58,020 bases of DNA from an uncultured Alphaproteobacteria bacterium (GTDB lineage Bacteria; Pseudomonadota; Alphaproteobacteria; UBA7985; CAJQQZ01), in contig CAJQQZ010000057.1 of the NCBI GenBank assembly GCA_905480575.1, positions 1 to 58,020 on the forward strand, read 5' to 3'. The translations under genes and the position numbers were made by a program. Of this stretch, positions 16,739-24,364 are shown one piece after another; the stretch's first letter is position 1; every line of letters starts with the position of its first letter. The notes under the pieces were generated by a model. That model saw only the letters and a program-made list of their open reading frames with translations. It had not been told where the DNA came from and ran no database searches.

Positions 16739-17641
16739 ATGAGGTTCCGCCACACGAAGTTTGGCCAAGTTGTAAGATACCAAGTGGTTCATCCACTGCT
16801 TGGGCTATTAGTACATGGTCTCTATTACTTAGGGACCTGCATGCCTGTGGACTTCGCCTCTAATCTTGGCGGCTTCATGGGCAGAAGACTTGGCCCTTCT
16901 CTTGGAAAGAAATCTCATAAACGCGCGGAGAAAAACCTTCGTTTATGTTTCCCTGAGAAATCTGACAAAGAAATCAATACTATCCTTGGTGATATGTGGG
17001 AGCATATCGGTCGAGTTGGCGGCGAGTTCCCGGTACTTGCGAAAATCACCAAACAAGATCGGATCAAGATTGTTGGCCAAGATCTTATCATGGAGAGTTG
17101 GACCGAAGGCAGACCAACGTTATTCTTCAGCGGCCACATGGGCAATTGGGAGTTAGCACCTGCGCTAGGTCAGCGTTGGGACATGGATATGGTCGCGATT
17201 TACCAGCCGCCAACCAATCGCTTTATCGATCGATTGACCAAAAAGATAAGACTCAACATTGGCCTCACTATTGTTCCTCGCGGACCAGACGCTGTTGATA
17301 AAGCTTTTAGAAAACTCAAAAATGGCGGCACACTGGCTTTCCTAGCCGATCAGCGAAGAACCGGCGGTGAATTGGTACCTTTTTTTGGGCACCCGGCGAA
17401 AACAATTGTTACCCTTGGTCAAATCGCCATGCGGTTCAACTGCCAAGTTTATCCTGTCAGAATCGTTCGAACCAAGGGTGCAAACTTTGAGCTTCGATGT
17501 TATCCAGCTTTCGAATTCCAGCCTAGTGGAGATAGAAAGAAAGACGCTCTAGAGTACATGGAGCTCGTAAATATTTTGTACGAAGGCTGGATCCGTGAAT
17601 TTCCAGAGCAGTGGCTATGGCCGCACCGTCGGTGGCGCTAG
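16739..17641 (+). CDS. LpxL/HtrB-like lysophospholipid/lauroyl acyltransferase
   Basis: A 300-residue membrane-associated acyltransferase of the LpxL/LpxM group. The catalytic H-x4-E is H133-MGNW-E138, with an N-terminal hydrophobic stretch (about 14-36), the FLADQRRTGG block, and the C-terminal PEQWLWPHRRWR that closes many family members. LpxL-type enzymes move an acyl chain from acyl-ACP to lipid A or a related lipid. Starting 11 bp after the P450, it is the natural final step of the ACP-KAS-P450 set. The convergent Gfo/Idh/MocA gene ends five bases beyond it. Confidence 0.88.
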   Translation: MRFRHTKFGQVVRYQVVHPLLGLLVHGLYYLGTCMPVDFASNLGGFMGRRLGPSLGKKSHKRAEKNLRLCFPEKSDKEINTILGDMWEHIGRVGGEFPVLAKITKQDRIKIVGQDLIMESWTEGRPTLFFSGHMGNWELAPALGQRWDMDMVAIYQPPTNRFIDRLTKKIRLNIGLTIVPRGPDAVDKAFRKLKNGGTLAFLADQRRTGGELVPFFGHPAKTIVTLGQIAMRFNCQVYPVRIVRTKGANFELRCYPAFEFQPSGDRKKDALEYMELVNILYEGWIREFPEQWLWPHRRWR

Positions 17642-17646
17642 CAACC

Positions 17647-18627
17647 TCACAGGACGGCAGTCATTCCTGAAAAAGACGCATTGATTTTCAAACTAGCTTC
17701 CAATGCTCTCAATCCATCCATTCCAGAGACAACAGGCGCAGCTCTCGTCGCTATAGATTGGGCGAACGAGTCAGCCTCTAACTGAAGGTTATCCGTTTTA
17801 GGGAAAGACTTCTCAATCCCGCTCCATTCCAACTCTTCGCCGCCACGCAAACGCTGGTCGGTCTTTACAAATGAGTTAGCACCTAGATCTAGGGTCATAT
17901 AAGAGCCAGCCTGATAAACCTTCATCACACGGTCAATTTTAGGGCTCACACGGCTAGCCGTGATCGTTGCCAAACAACCGCTCTCGAATACGATCCAAGC
18001 CTTGGCCATATCTTCCTCGTCACTCATTAAAGGATAGCCAACGGCCTCGATAGATTTAATCGGAGAATCGGCCAAGTGAAGAACCAAATCAATATCATGG
18101 ATCATCATATCCAACACGACATTGACATCGGTCCCGCGCTTTTTGAACGGAGCCATACGTTCGCACTCAATGAAACGAGGTTGCTTCAGGTGTTCGCGTA
18201 AAACACCGATAGCAGGGTTAAAACGCTCCAGATGTCCAACTTGTAAAACAGACTTCTTCTTTTCAGCGAGATCAATAAGATCTTGAGCCTCCCCAAGGCT
18301 TTGGCACATAGGTTTTTCAACCAACACGTCCGCGCCTGAATCTAGAAAATCGCGCCCAATGGAATAATGGAACCGGGTTGGTACAGCGACGGATACACCA
18401 TCCACTTTTCCCATCAAATCTCGATGATCAGAATAGGCCTGGACACCTAGCTCCTTCGCAAGCCTGCCAACACTATCACTGTTGGGATCGCAGACACCAA
18501 CCAGTTCAGCATGAGGCGACTGGCTAAACTTTCTGGCATGAAGGGACCCGAAATACCCTGATCCAATGACAGCTATTCGAGGTTTATTGGCTTGTTTTTG
18601 TTGTTCCACGTGGACCTCAAATTTCAC
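17647..18627 (-). CDS. Gfo/Idh/MocA-family oxidoreductase
   Basis: A 326-residue NAD(P)-dependent dehydrogenase. The N-terminal Rossmann motif is AVIGSGYFGSLHARKF, followed by the conserved VEKPMC with the catalytic lysine and the motif VGHLERFNPA. The latter is shared with sugar-nucleotide 3-dehydrogenases such as the UDP-GlcNAc 3-dehydrogenase GnnA, which prepares amide-linked lipid A. Given the LpxL-like neighbour, a sugar-nucleotide or lipid A role is an attractive inference but not proven. No paired aminotransferase (gnnB) is seen here. The start at 18627 is divergent from the MocR regulator. Confidence 0.82.
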   Translation of the reverse strand: MKFEVHVEQQKQANKPRIAVIGSGYFGSLHARKFSQSPHAELVGVCDPNSDSVGRLAKELGVQAYSDHRDLMGKVDGVSVAVPTRFHYSIGRDFLDSGADVLVEKPMCQSLGEAQDLIDLAEKKKSVLQVGHLERFNPAIGVLREHLKQPRFIECERMAPFKKRGTDVNVVLDMMIHDIDLVLHLADSPIKSIEAVGYPLMSDEEDMAKAWIVFESGCLATITASRVSPKIDRVMKVYQAGSYMTLDLGANSFVKTDQRLRGGEELEWSGIEKSFPKTDNLQLEADSFAQSIATRAAPVVSGMDGLRALEASLKINASFSGMTAVL

Positions 18628-18632
18628 TAAAG

Positions 18633-18697
18633 GCTTATTTCAGAAAATTCCGATGACGCTTTCGCGTCAACAAGCTGCTTATCTCAGAAAGCTCGAT
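18633..18697. promoter_or_regulatory. imperfect direct repeats in the Gfo/Idh-MocR divergent region
   Basis: Two imperfect copies, GCTTATTTCAGAAAATTC (from 18633) and GCTTATCTCAGAAAGCTC (from 18677), lie 44 bp apart, about four helical turns. Between them is a perfect 6-bp inverted repeat TGACGC-TTTC-GCGTCA (18654-18669). MocR-type regulators of the GabR kind often bind direct repeats, and this region is shared by the divergent dehydrogenase and regulator genes. Site function is inferred. Confidence 0.35.
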
Positions 18698-18763
18698 TCG
18701 CTTCAATAAAAAAGCGTTCATATTCAGGCGAACCGCAATCACTAAATATAGAATTCCTTACAA

Positions 18764-18800
18764 ATCTGGTATATAGTATTGATCACTGACAGGACCAGAT
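18764..18800. promoter_or_regulatory. inverted repeat overlapping a candidate mocR promoter
   Basis: ATCTGGT (18764-18770) and ACCAGAT (18794-18800) are perfect 7-bp inverted repeats. The left arm overlaps an extended -10-like element (TGG followed by TATATA, 18767-18775) about 65 bp before the GTG start of the MocR gene. This may be an operator for autoregulation. No good -35 was seen. Confidence 0.35.
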
Positions 18801-18840
18801 TCGAACTTCTCATTTCTAAGCAAATAGGCGCATCCAGGCT

Positions 18841-20331
18841 GTGAAAGACATACTGTTCATTTTGGACAAAAATAGCGAACTAACTCTCCAGGCCCAATTG
18901 AGAGAGCAGGTTACTTCTGCGATCATGCGCGGACACTTGAGTCCAGGAGATCCCCTTCCTTCATCAAGACGGTTAGCGCAGCGCCTATCCATCGGCAGAG
19001 GGACAGTCATGCTTGCCTATCAAGCCATGGCAGAAGATGGCATTCTAGACAGCAGCGAACGTAAAAAATTCATCGTAGCTAGGGACTTGGCCGCCTCCAA
19101 CTTTCGCCTGCCTACTTCGAAATCAACCGAAGGAACCTTGCCGCCTCCCTCTCAGGTGCAATGGGATCAGCGTTTCAAGCGGGATATCTCGAAACAACGT
19201 TATCAAAAGAAATCGTCGAATTGGCAGTCTCTACCCTACCCCTTTATTTATGGGCAAGTCGATCCGACTCTGTTTCCCGTTAACGCTTGGCGGGCTTGTT
19301 CGCGTGAAGCACTAGCACGATTGTCCATCCAAGAATGGGGTCCAGATAATGTTAACAAAGACGATCCCTTCCTCATTGATCAGATCCGGACGAAGGTTTT
19401 ACTTCGTCGGGGTGTTTGGGTCGAACGGGATGAGATACTTGTAACTTTGGGCGCTCAAAACGCTCTGTGGCTTCTCACTGCTCTGTTAGTCGGTCAAGAT
19501 ACAGTGGTTGGGTTGGAAGATCCGGGCTACGCCGATGCGCGGAATGCGTTTGCGACACGGACAGACAATGTCAAACCTTTGGCCGTTGACAATGGCGGAA
19601 TGATAATCGACTCCCACCTACATGACTGTGATTACGTCTATGTAACCCCGAGCCATCACGCGCCGACCACCTCTACGCTACCGCTCGAACGGCGAAAGGC
19701 CCTGCTAGAAAAGGCAGAACAACAAGATTTCATCATCATCGAAGACGATTACGAGGGGGAGATGAATTACGTTGGTGAGCCAACCCCCGCTCTCAAATCC
19801 ATCGATCAATCCGGCCGCGTTATCTATGTTGGCAGCTTCTCTAAAGTTCTGGCACCAGGATTACGGTTGGGTTATCTTGTCGGTTCCAAGGAGCTAATCG
19901 CCGCTGCACGAGATATGCGGCGTCTTATTCTTCGCCATCCACCAGCCAACAATCAACGCTGTGCGGCACTGTTTTTGGCCAATGGACATTACGATGCTTT
20001 CGTCAACAAACTTCACAAGGTCTACCATCAGCGTTGGCACTTGCTTGCGGAAGCATTGGACCGCTATCTTCCCGAATATTACAGAGCTCCGTCATTCGGT
20101 GGCACTTCCTTTTGGCTGACCGGGCCTGAGGAGTTGGACACCGTTGTCCTTGCTGAAAAAGCTCTAGAAAAGGGGATAGTTTTGGAACCCGGCGATGTTC
20201 ACTTCATGCAAGAGCCAGCACCACGAAACCATTTCCGCCTCGGCTTCTCCTCAATCGCGGATGAAAAAATTGAACCGGGTGTGAAAATTTTGGCAGAACT
20301 TATCGAAGAGCAAGTCAATCAAACAGGTTAG
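18841..20331 (+). CDS. MocR-type regulator (GntR winged helix plus aminotransferase-like domain)
   Basis: A 496-residue transcription factor. The N-terminal winged helix (about 1-75) includes LREQVTSAIMRG, GDPLPSSRRLAQRLSIGRGTV and YQAMAEDG. The C-terminal fold-type I PLP domain includes TLGAQNALWLLTALL, IIEDDYEGE and the Schiff-base lysine in YVGSFSKVLAPGLRLGY. MocR proteins sense PLP or amino compounds such as GABA, taurine or pyridoxal and often control a divergent gene. The GTG at 18841 is used as start, since no ATG precedes the conserved LTLQAQLREQV. It is convergent with the phosphotransacetylase-like gene, with only three bases between stops. Confidence 0.9.
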   Translation: MKDILFILDKNSELTLQAQLREQVTSAIMRGHLSPGDPLPSSRRLAQRLSIGRGTVMLAYQAMAEDGILDSSERKKFIVARDLAASNFRLPTSKSTEGTLPPPSQVQWDQRFKRDISKQRYQKKSSNWQSLPYPFIYGQVDPTLFPVNAWRACSREALARLSIQEWGPDNVNKDDPFLIDQIRTKVLLRRGVWVERDEILVTLGAQNALWLLTALLVGQDTVVGLEDPGYADARNAFATRTDNVKPLAVDNGGMIIDSHLHDCDYVYVTPSHHAPTTSTLPLERRKALLEKAEQQDFIIIEDDYEGEMNYVGEPTPALKSIDQSGRVIYVGSFSKVLAPGLRLGYLVGSKELIAAARDMRRLILRHPPANNQRCAALFLANGHYDAFVNKLHKVYHQRWHLLAEALDRYLPEYYRAPSFGGTSFWLTGPEELDTVVLAEKALEKGIVLEPGDVHFMQEPAPRNHFRLGFSSIADEKIEPGVKILAELIEEQVNQTG

Positions 20332-20334
20332 TGA

Positions 20335-21246
20335 CTAAGCTGCGTGATTAGAGACGACCGCTGCAAGGGCGACGGAAGCCAAACGAGCAGCGGGCGGATC
20401 AGCGCGAGATGTCACAATCACAGGAACCTTAGCCCCCAACACCAAGCCAGCTGCGGTAGCACCGCGCAGATAAACCATTGATTTAAACAACATATTTCCA
20501 CATTCGATATTCGGCACAATCAATACATCGGCATTTCCGGCAACCGGATGATCGATACCCTTAATCTTGGCAGCGTCGGCAGATACAGCATTATCAAATG
20601 CAAAGGGGCCACCAACAACCGCTGAACCAAAATCCTGCTCCGCCAACCAGGCTGCTTCTTCCGTCAATGGCATTGCAGTTGAAACAGATTCACTGGCTGT
20701 CAGGCATGCTACTTTTGGCGCTTCCGTACCCAATGCCTGAGCCGTCAACACGGAATTCCTCACGATGTCCAGCATCGTTGTTCTGTCAGGCGCAACATTC
20801 AGTGCAGCATCGCTGATCAAAAAATCGCGATCACTGTCTGGCACTGACATATGGAAAACGTGCGACAAGCGCTTTCCAATCCTAAGCCCGGCTTCCTTGT
20901 TCAAAACAGCGCGTAGAAGACTGTCTGTGTGAATGTGCCCTTTCATAATGAGGGAAGCCTCGCCACTGGACGCGAATCCAATCCCTTTAGCTGCTATTTC
21001 TTGCTCGCCCGAACAATCGGCTATTTCGACTCCTGAAATGTCCCAGTCTAGCTCATTTGCCAACCGGGCAATCTTCTCTTTCTCTCCAACTAGGATTGGA
21101 TTAATCAGCCCTTCTTCGGCGGCTTGTTTTGCACTTTCAAGTGTCAAGGCTTCAGCCGCCCCTACGACAACTGTGCGGACTGCCCTGAAGGCTTTTGCTT
21201 TATCAAGCAAGCCTTGAGGGCAAACGTAAGAACCTGAATAGAGCAT
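20335..21246 (-). CDS. phosphate acetyl/butyryltransferase family protein
   Basis: A 303-residue Pta/Ptb-type acyltransferase, moving an acyl group between CoA and phosphate. Family marks are NPILVGEKEKI, MKGHIHTDSLLRAVLN, RIGKRLSHVFHM, ISDAALNVAPD and the C-terminal PNIECGNMLFKSMVYL. The short form resembles Ptb or the Pta domain that is fused to an enoyl-CoA hydratase in some proteobacteria. No acetate or butyrate kinase gene adjoins it. A good ribosome-binding site (AGGAG) precedes the ATG. It follows panC by 18 bp on the same strand, so the two may form a small CoA-related operon. Confidence 0.85.
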   Translation of the reverse strand: MLYSGSYVCPQGLLDKAKAFRAVRTVVVGAAEALTLESAKQAAEEGLINPILVGEKEKIARLANELDWDISGVEIADCSGEQEIAAKGIGFASSGEASLIMKGHIHTDSLLRAVLNKEAGLRIGKRLSHVFHMSVPDSDRDFLISDAALNVAPDRTTMLDIVRNSVLTAQALGTEAPKVACLTASESVSTAMPLTEEAAWLAEQDFGSAVVGGPFAFDNAVSADAAKIKGIDHPVAGNADVLIVPNIECGNMLFKSMVYLRGATAAGLVLGAKVPVIVTSRADPPAARLASVALAAVVSNHAA

Positions 21247-21264
21247 TTATATCTCCTGGGGCCG

Positions 21265-22107
21265 CTATGCGGCGATGTTATCAATAAGTCTGGCTTTTCC
21301 AAGCCAAGCCGCGGCCAAAAATCTAGCGGGGCGATTTGTCAACCTTCTATCGCATGGGGCCAAGGTATCAGCATCGCAATAGACAAAGTAGTCAATCGCT
21401 TCAAACCCAACAGAAATGAGATACTGCTCACTATCCCAAAGCACTTTGCTGATCGATTCGCCAGCGTGAATACGATGTTGCGCCTGGGTAAGCGCGTAAT
21501 AAAGGTGCGGCGCGGAGATGCGCTCATCTTCAGACAAATAGGCATTGCGGGAAGATAGCGCCAACCCGTCATTTTCGCGAACCGTTGAACCACTTTCAAT
21601 AGTAACTGGAATATCCAGATCCTGAGCCATGCGTTTAATCACCAACAGCTGCTGATAATCCTTTTCGCCAAAGATGGCGACGTCGGGTAGACATTGTAAA
21701 AGGAGCTTCGCAACAACAGTTGCCACGCCAGAAAAGAAGTCTGGCCGCGTTGCCTGGCACAACCCTTCTCCAACCCCAACAACATTCACAGTTGTTGAAG
21801 CGCCCGCTTGATACATCTCATCACGCGTCGGCATATAAAGCACATCAACATCCAACTCAGACAACAACTGAGCATCTCGCTCATAAGTTCTGGGGTAGCT
21901 ATCGAGGTCTTCGCCTGCACTGAACTGCTTCGGATTGACGAAAAGTGACACAATCACGCGTTGGCAACGGTACTTCGCTTGTCGAACAAGACTCAAATGC
22001 CCTTCATGAAGCGCGCCCATAGTCGGCACAAGCGCAACGGTTTCCCGGCCCTCTGTGTAATGCTGTCTTAAACGACGCAAATCCTTAACAGTGCGCACTG
22101 TGCGCAT
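21265..22107 (-). CDS. panC: pantoate--beta-alanine ligase
   Basis: Joins pantoate and beta-alanine with ATP to make pantothenate, the CoA precursor. The 280-residue protein shows the MGALHEGHLSLV motif of the nucleotidyltransferase fold, FVNPKQFSAGEDLDSYPRT, FGEKDYQQL and LALSSRNAYL. ATG at 22107 (MRTVRTVKDL) is preferred to the 39-residue upstream extension, because it has a nearby ribosome-binding site (AGAGG) and matches the family N-terminus. A PanE-like reductase is encoded far away at 49118. Confidence 0.95.
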   Translation of the reverse strand: MRTVRTVKDLRRLRQHYTEGRETVALVPTMGALHEGHLSLVRQAKYRCQRVIVSLFVNPKQFSAGEDLDSYPRTYERDAQLLSELDVDVLYMPTRDEMYQAGASTTVNVVGVGEGLCQATRPDFFSGVATVVAKLLLQCLPDVAIFGEKDYQQLLVIKRMAQDLDIPVTIESGSTVRENDGLALSSRNAYLSEDERISAPHLYYALTQAQHRIHAGESISKVLWDSEQYLISVGFEAIDYFVYCDADTLAPCDRRLTNRPARFLAAAWLGKARLIDNIAA

Positions 22108-22317
22108 GTTGTACCTCTGAGCTATCTTGTTGGAACATGTTAATTTACGACGAGTCGAACTATGCAGAATTTTTCCACACAGGCAAGAATATTCGCCCCG
22201 TTTCATGGCTTCAAAATGATTCACCTAACGAGGCTCTCACAATAATTTGACCACCTCAATCTTGCTAATTTTCCGTTGATGGTTAAGTTGCCCAAACTTG
22301 TATATCAGGAGTCATGA

Positions 22318-23274
22318 ATGCTGGACAAAACAGCTTACCAAATCACCCCCGCCTTGAACGGGAAATTCATGGATCCTTTTGTAACAACCAAAGGAGAAAC
22401 GCGCGCGTCAGTGAGGCTTTTGAAGCTGGAGACCCTTTGGATAAACACGGGAACTATCTGTAACCTCACTTGTCGCAATTGCTATATTGAATCGAGCCCT
22501 ACAAATGATCGGCTCGTCTATATCTCCGACGCTGAAGTTCGCGAATACTTAAATGAGATCATGAAAGGTGAACTCGGCACAAAAGAGATTGCCTTCACGG
22601 GTGGTGAACCGTTTATCAACACTGAGTTCATCGCAATTATGACGAGTTGCCTGGAAGCGGGTTTCGATGTGCTGGTCTTGACCAACGCTATGCGTCCTAT
22701 GATGAAGGTGGCAGACAAATTGTTGGATCTGCAAACCAGATTCGCGGACCAGCTGACTCTGCGTGTATCGACTGACCACTACACGGCTGACCTACACGAA
22801 GAAGAGCGCGGCGAGAACACTTGGACACCAATGCTCAAAGGCCTGAAATGGCTTTCCGATCATGGCTTCAATATTGCTGTTGCTGGCCGTACTTGTTGGA
22901 ATGAAGAAGAAGTTTCCATGCGAGCTGGTTATAAAGAACTGTTCTCACGGGAGAACATCCGCATCAACGCTGACAATCCTCAATCCTTAGTACTCTTCCC
23001 TGAAATGAGTGAGATCGCAGACGTTCCAGAAATCACCACCGCTTGTTGGGATATTCTTAATGTTTCTCCTAAAGCGATGATGTGCTCTTCTCAACGCATG
23101 ATCGTTAAACGCAAAGGTGCGGACAAGCCAACCGTCGTACCTTGTACTTTGTTGCCCTACGACGAACAGTTTGATCTCGGAGAAGAGCTCCTGACTGCCG
23201 AGAAGACAGTACAGCTCAACCATCCGCATTGTGCCAAGTTTTGTGTCTTAGGCGGTGGCTCCTGCACAGGGTAG
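22318..23274 (+). CDS. radical SAM protein with C-terminal cysteine-rich segment
   Basis: A 318-residue radical SAM enzyme. The [4Fe-4S] cluster motif is C48-NLT-C52-RN-C55, followed by the SAM-binding AFTGGEPF. The C-terminal part has spaced cysteines (MMCSSQRM, VVPCTLLP, then C305, C309 and C316 in HPHCAKFCVLGGGSC), which could hold an auxiliary cluster of the SPASM/twitch type. A strong ribosome-binding site (AGGAG) lies seven bases before the ATG. It stands alone between panC (divergent) and a LysR gene (convergent). No small peptide substrate gene is recognised. The function is unknown; a peptide-modifying or cofactor role is possible. Confidence 0.85.
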   Translation: MLDKTAYQITPALNGKFMDPFVTTKGETRASVRLLKLETLWINTGTICNLTCRNCYIESSPTNDRLVYISDAEVREYLNEIMKGELGTKEIAFTGGEPFINTEFIAIMTSCLEAGFDVLVLTNAMRPMMKVADKLLDLQTRFADQLTLRVSTDHYTADLHEEERGENTWTPMLKGLKWLSDHGFNIAVAGRTCWNEEEVSMRAGYKELFSRENIRINADNPQSLVLFPEMSEIADVPEITTACWDILNVSPKAMMCSSQRMIVKRKGADKPTVVPCTLLPYDEQFDLGEELLTAEKTVQLNHPHCAKFCVLGGGSCTG

Positions 23275-23291
23275 CGAGCAGGTATTTCCAC

Positions 23292-24215
23292 TCAGTAAGA
23301 TCTGCTTGCCGTCTCTAAGTGCCAGGGTTGTTTTGTTGCGAATTTTTCCACGATAAAATCGATGAAGGCCCTAACCTTGCCAGCAACGTATCGGTTAGCT
23401 GGATAAAGCACATAGACGTCAACAGGGTCACGGTGGTCGTGGACCAATATTTCTTTCACCAAGCCCTGCTTTAAGGACGGTCCGCAGATAAAGTCGGGTA
23501 AGACGGTAATCCCTAAACCCGCAATACAGGCCTCAAGAACTGCACGACCATTGTTGCTTTTAAAATTGCCATTTACTGGCACCCTCACCGCCTCACCACT
23601 ATGGATGTAGGACCAATGATAAAGATCGCTCGCATATGAATAGAGCAAACAGTTATGTTTTGAGAGATCCTGTGGCTCTCTAGGTTCCCCTTTCAGCTCA
23701 AGATATGACGGTGCTGCAATAGTTTTTATCCCACAAGAAACTAGTTTCCGGCCTCTCAGTGTTGAATCATTCAACCGCCCAATCCGCACCGCCAAATCGT
23801 ACCCTTCGTCAACCATGTCAACATGACGGTCATTCAGTTCCAGTTCGATTTCAATATCTGGGTAACGAGTACAAAACTCCGCCACCAGAGGTGTTATGTG
23901 CATAGTCCCAAACGTCATTGGTGCAGTAAGGCGCAATTTTCCTCGAGGGTTTTTCTGAAGATCCGTTAGCGCTGTCTCAGTCGCATTAACTTCCGCTACA
24001 ATTCTTTGGCAATGCTCGTAGTATTCTGTTCCCGCTTCAGTAAGTGAAATTCGTCTTGTGGTTCTATTGAGCAATCTAATACCGAGGCGATCTTCTAAAT
24101 GAGAAATGGTTTTCGAAACCACAGCCTTTGAACGACCAATCCGTTCCGCTGCACGTGAGAATGAGCCTTGCTCAACAACGTGTAAGAATGTTTCCATCGC
24201 ATATAAGCGATCCAT
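23292..24215 (-). CDS. LysR-family transcriptional regulator
   Basis: A 307-residue LysR regulator. The N-terminal helix-turn-helix is METFLHVVEQGSFSRAAERI and beyond, ending in LEDRLGIRLLNRTTRRISLT, with an effector-binding domain following (LRLTAPMTFGTMH, then FKSNNGRAVLEACIAGLGI). The closest family branch by eye is the CrgA/DsdC-like group. The ATG at 24215 follows a strong ribosome-binding site (AGGAGG), so the longer frame is discarded. It is divergent from the aldehyde dehydrogenase/M19 pair across 149 bp and probably controls it. Confidence 0.92.
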   Translation of the reverse strand: MDRLYAMETFLHVVEQGSFSRAAERIGRSKAVVSKTISHLEDRLGIRLLNRTTRRISLTEAGTEYYEHCQRIVAEVNATETALTDLQKNPRGKLRLTAPMTFGTMHITPLVAEFCTRYPDIEIELELNDRHVDMVDEGYDLAVRIGRLNDSTLRGRKLVSCGIKTIAAPSYLELKGEPREPQDLSKHNCLLYSYASDLYHWSYIHSGEAVRVPVNGNFKSNNGRAVLEACIAGLGITVLPDFICGPSLKQGLVKEILVHDHRDPVDVYVLYPANRYVAGKVRAFIDFIVEKFATKQPWHLETASRSY

Positions 24216-24227
24216 AAGGCCTCCTGT

Positions 24228-24250
24228 TTGTATCAACCGCTATTGTATCA
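24228..24250. promoter_or_regulatory. direct repeat in the LysR-aldehyde dehydrogenase divergent region
   Basis: TTGTATCA occurs twice, at 24228-24235 and 24243-24250, 15 bp apart, just upstream of the lysR-like gene. The spacing resembles LysR contact half-sites, though the classical T-N11-A palindrome is not clear. It could serve autoregulation of the regulator. Assignment is tentative. Confidence 0.3.
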
Positions 24251-24364
24251 CAAAACGAAACAATCAACGGACAACTATTGACTCTAGGCTCTTTTTATCT
24301 TCTTACCGCCCGAACATTTCGGGTGACCGAAGTATCCCTTAGCCTTCTTGGAAAAACTGAAACT

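Noticed and set aside
24318-24331. Perfect inverted repeat TTCGG-GTGA-CCGAA before the aldehyde dehydrogenase start
   Set aside because: Five base pairs with a four-base loop can arise by chance and no promoter or second copy supports it.
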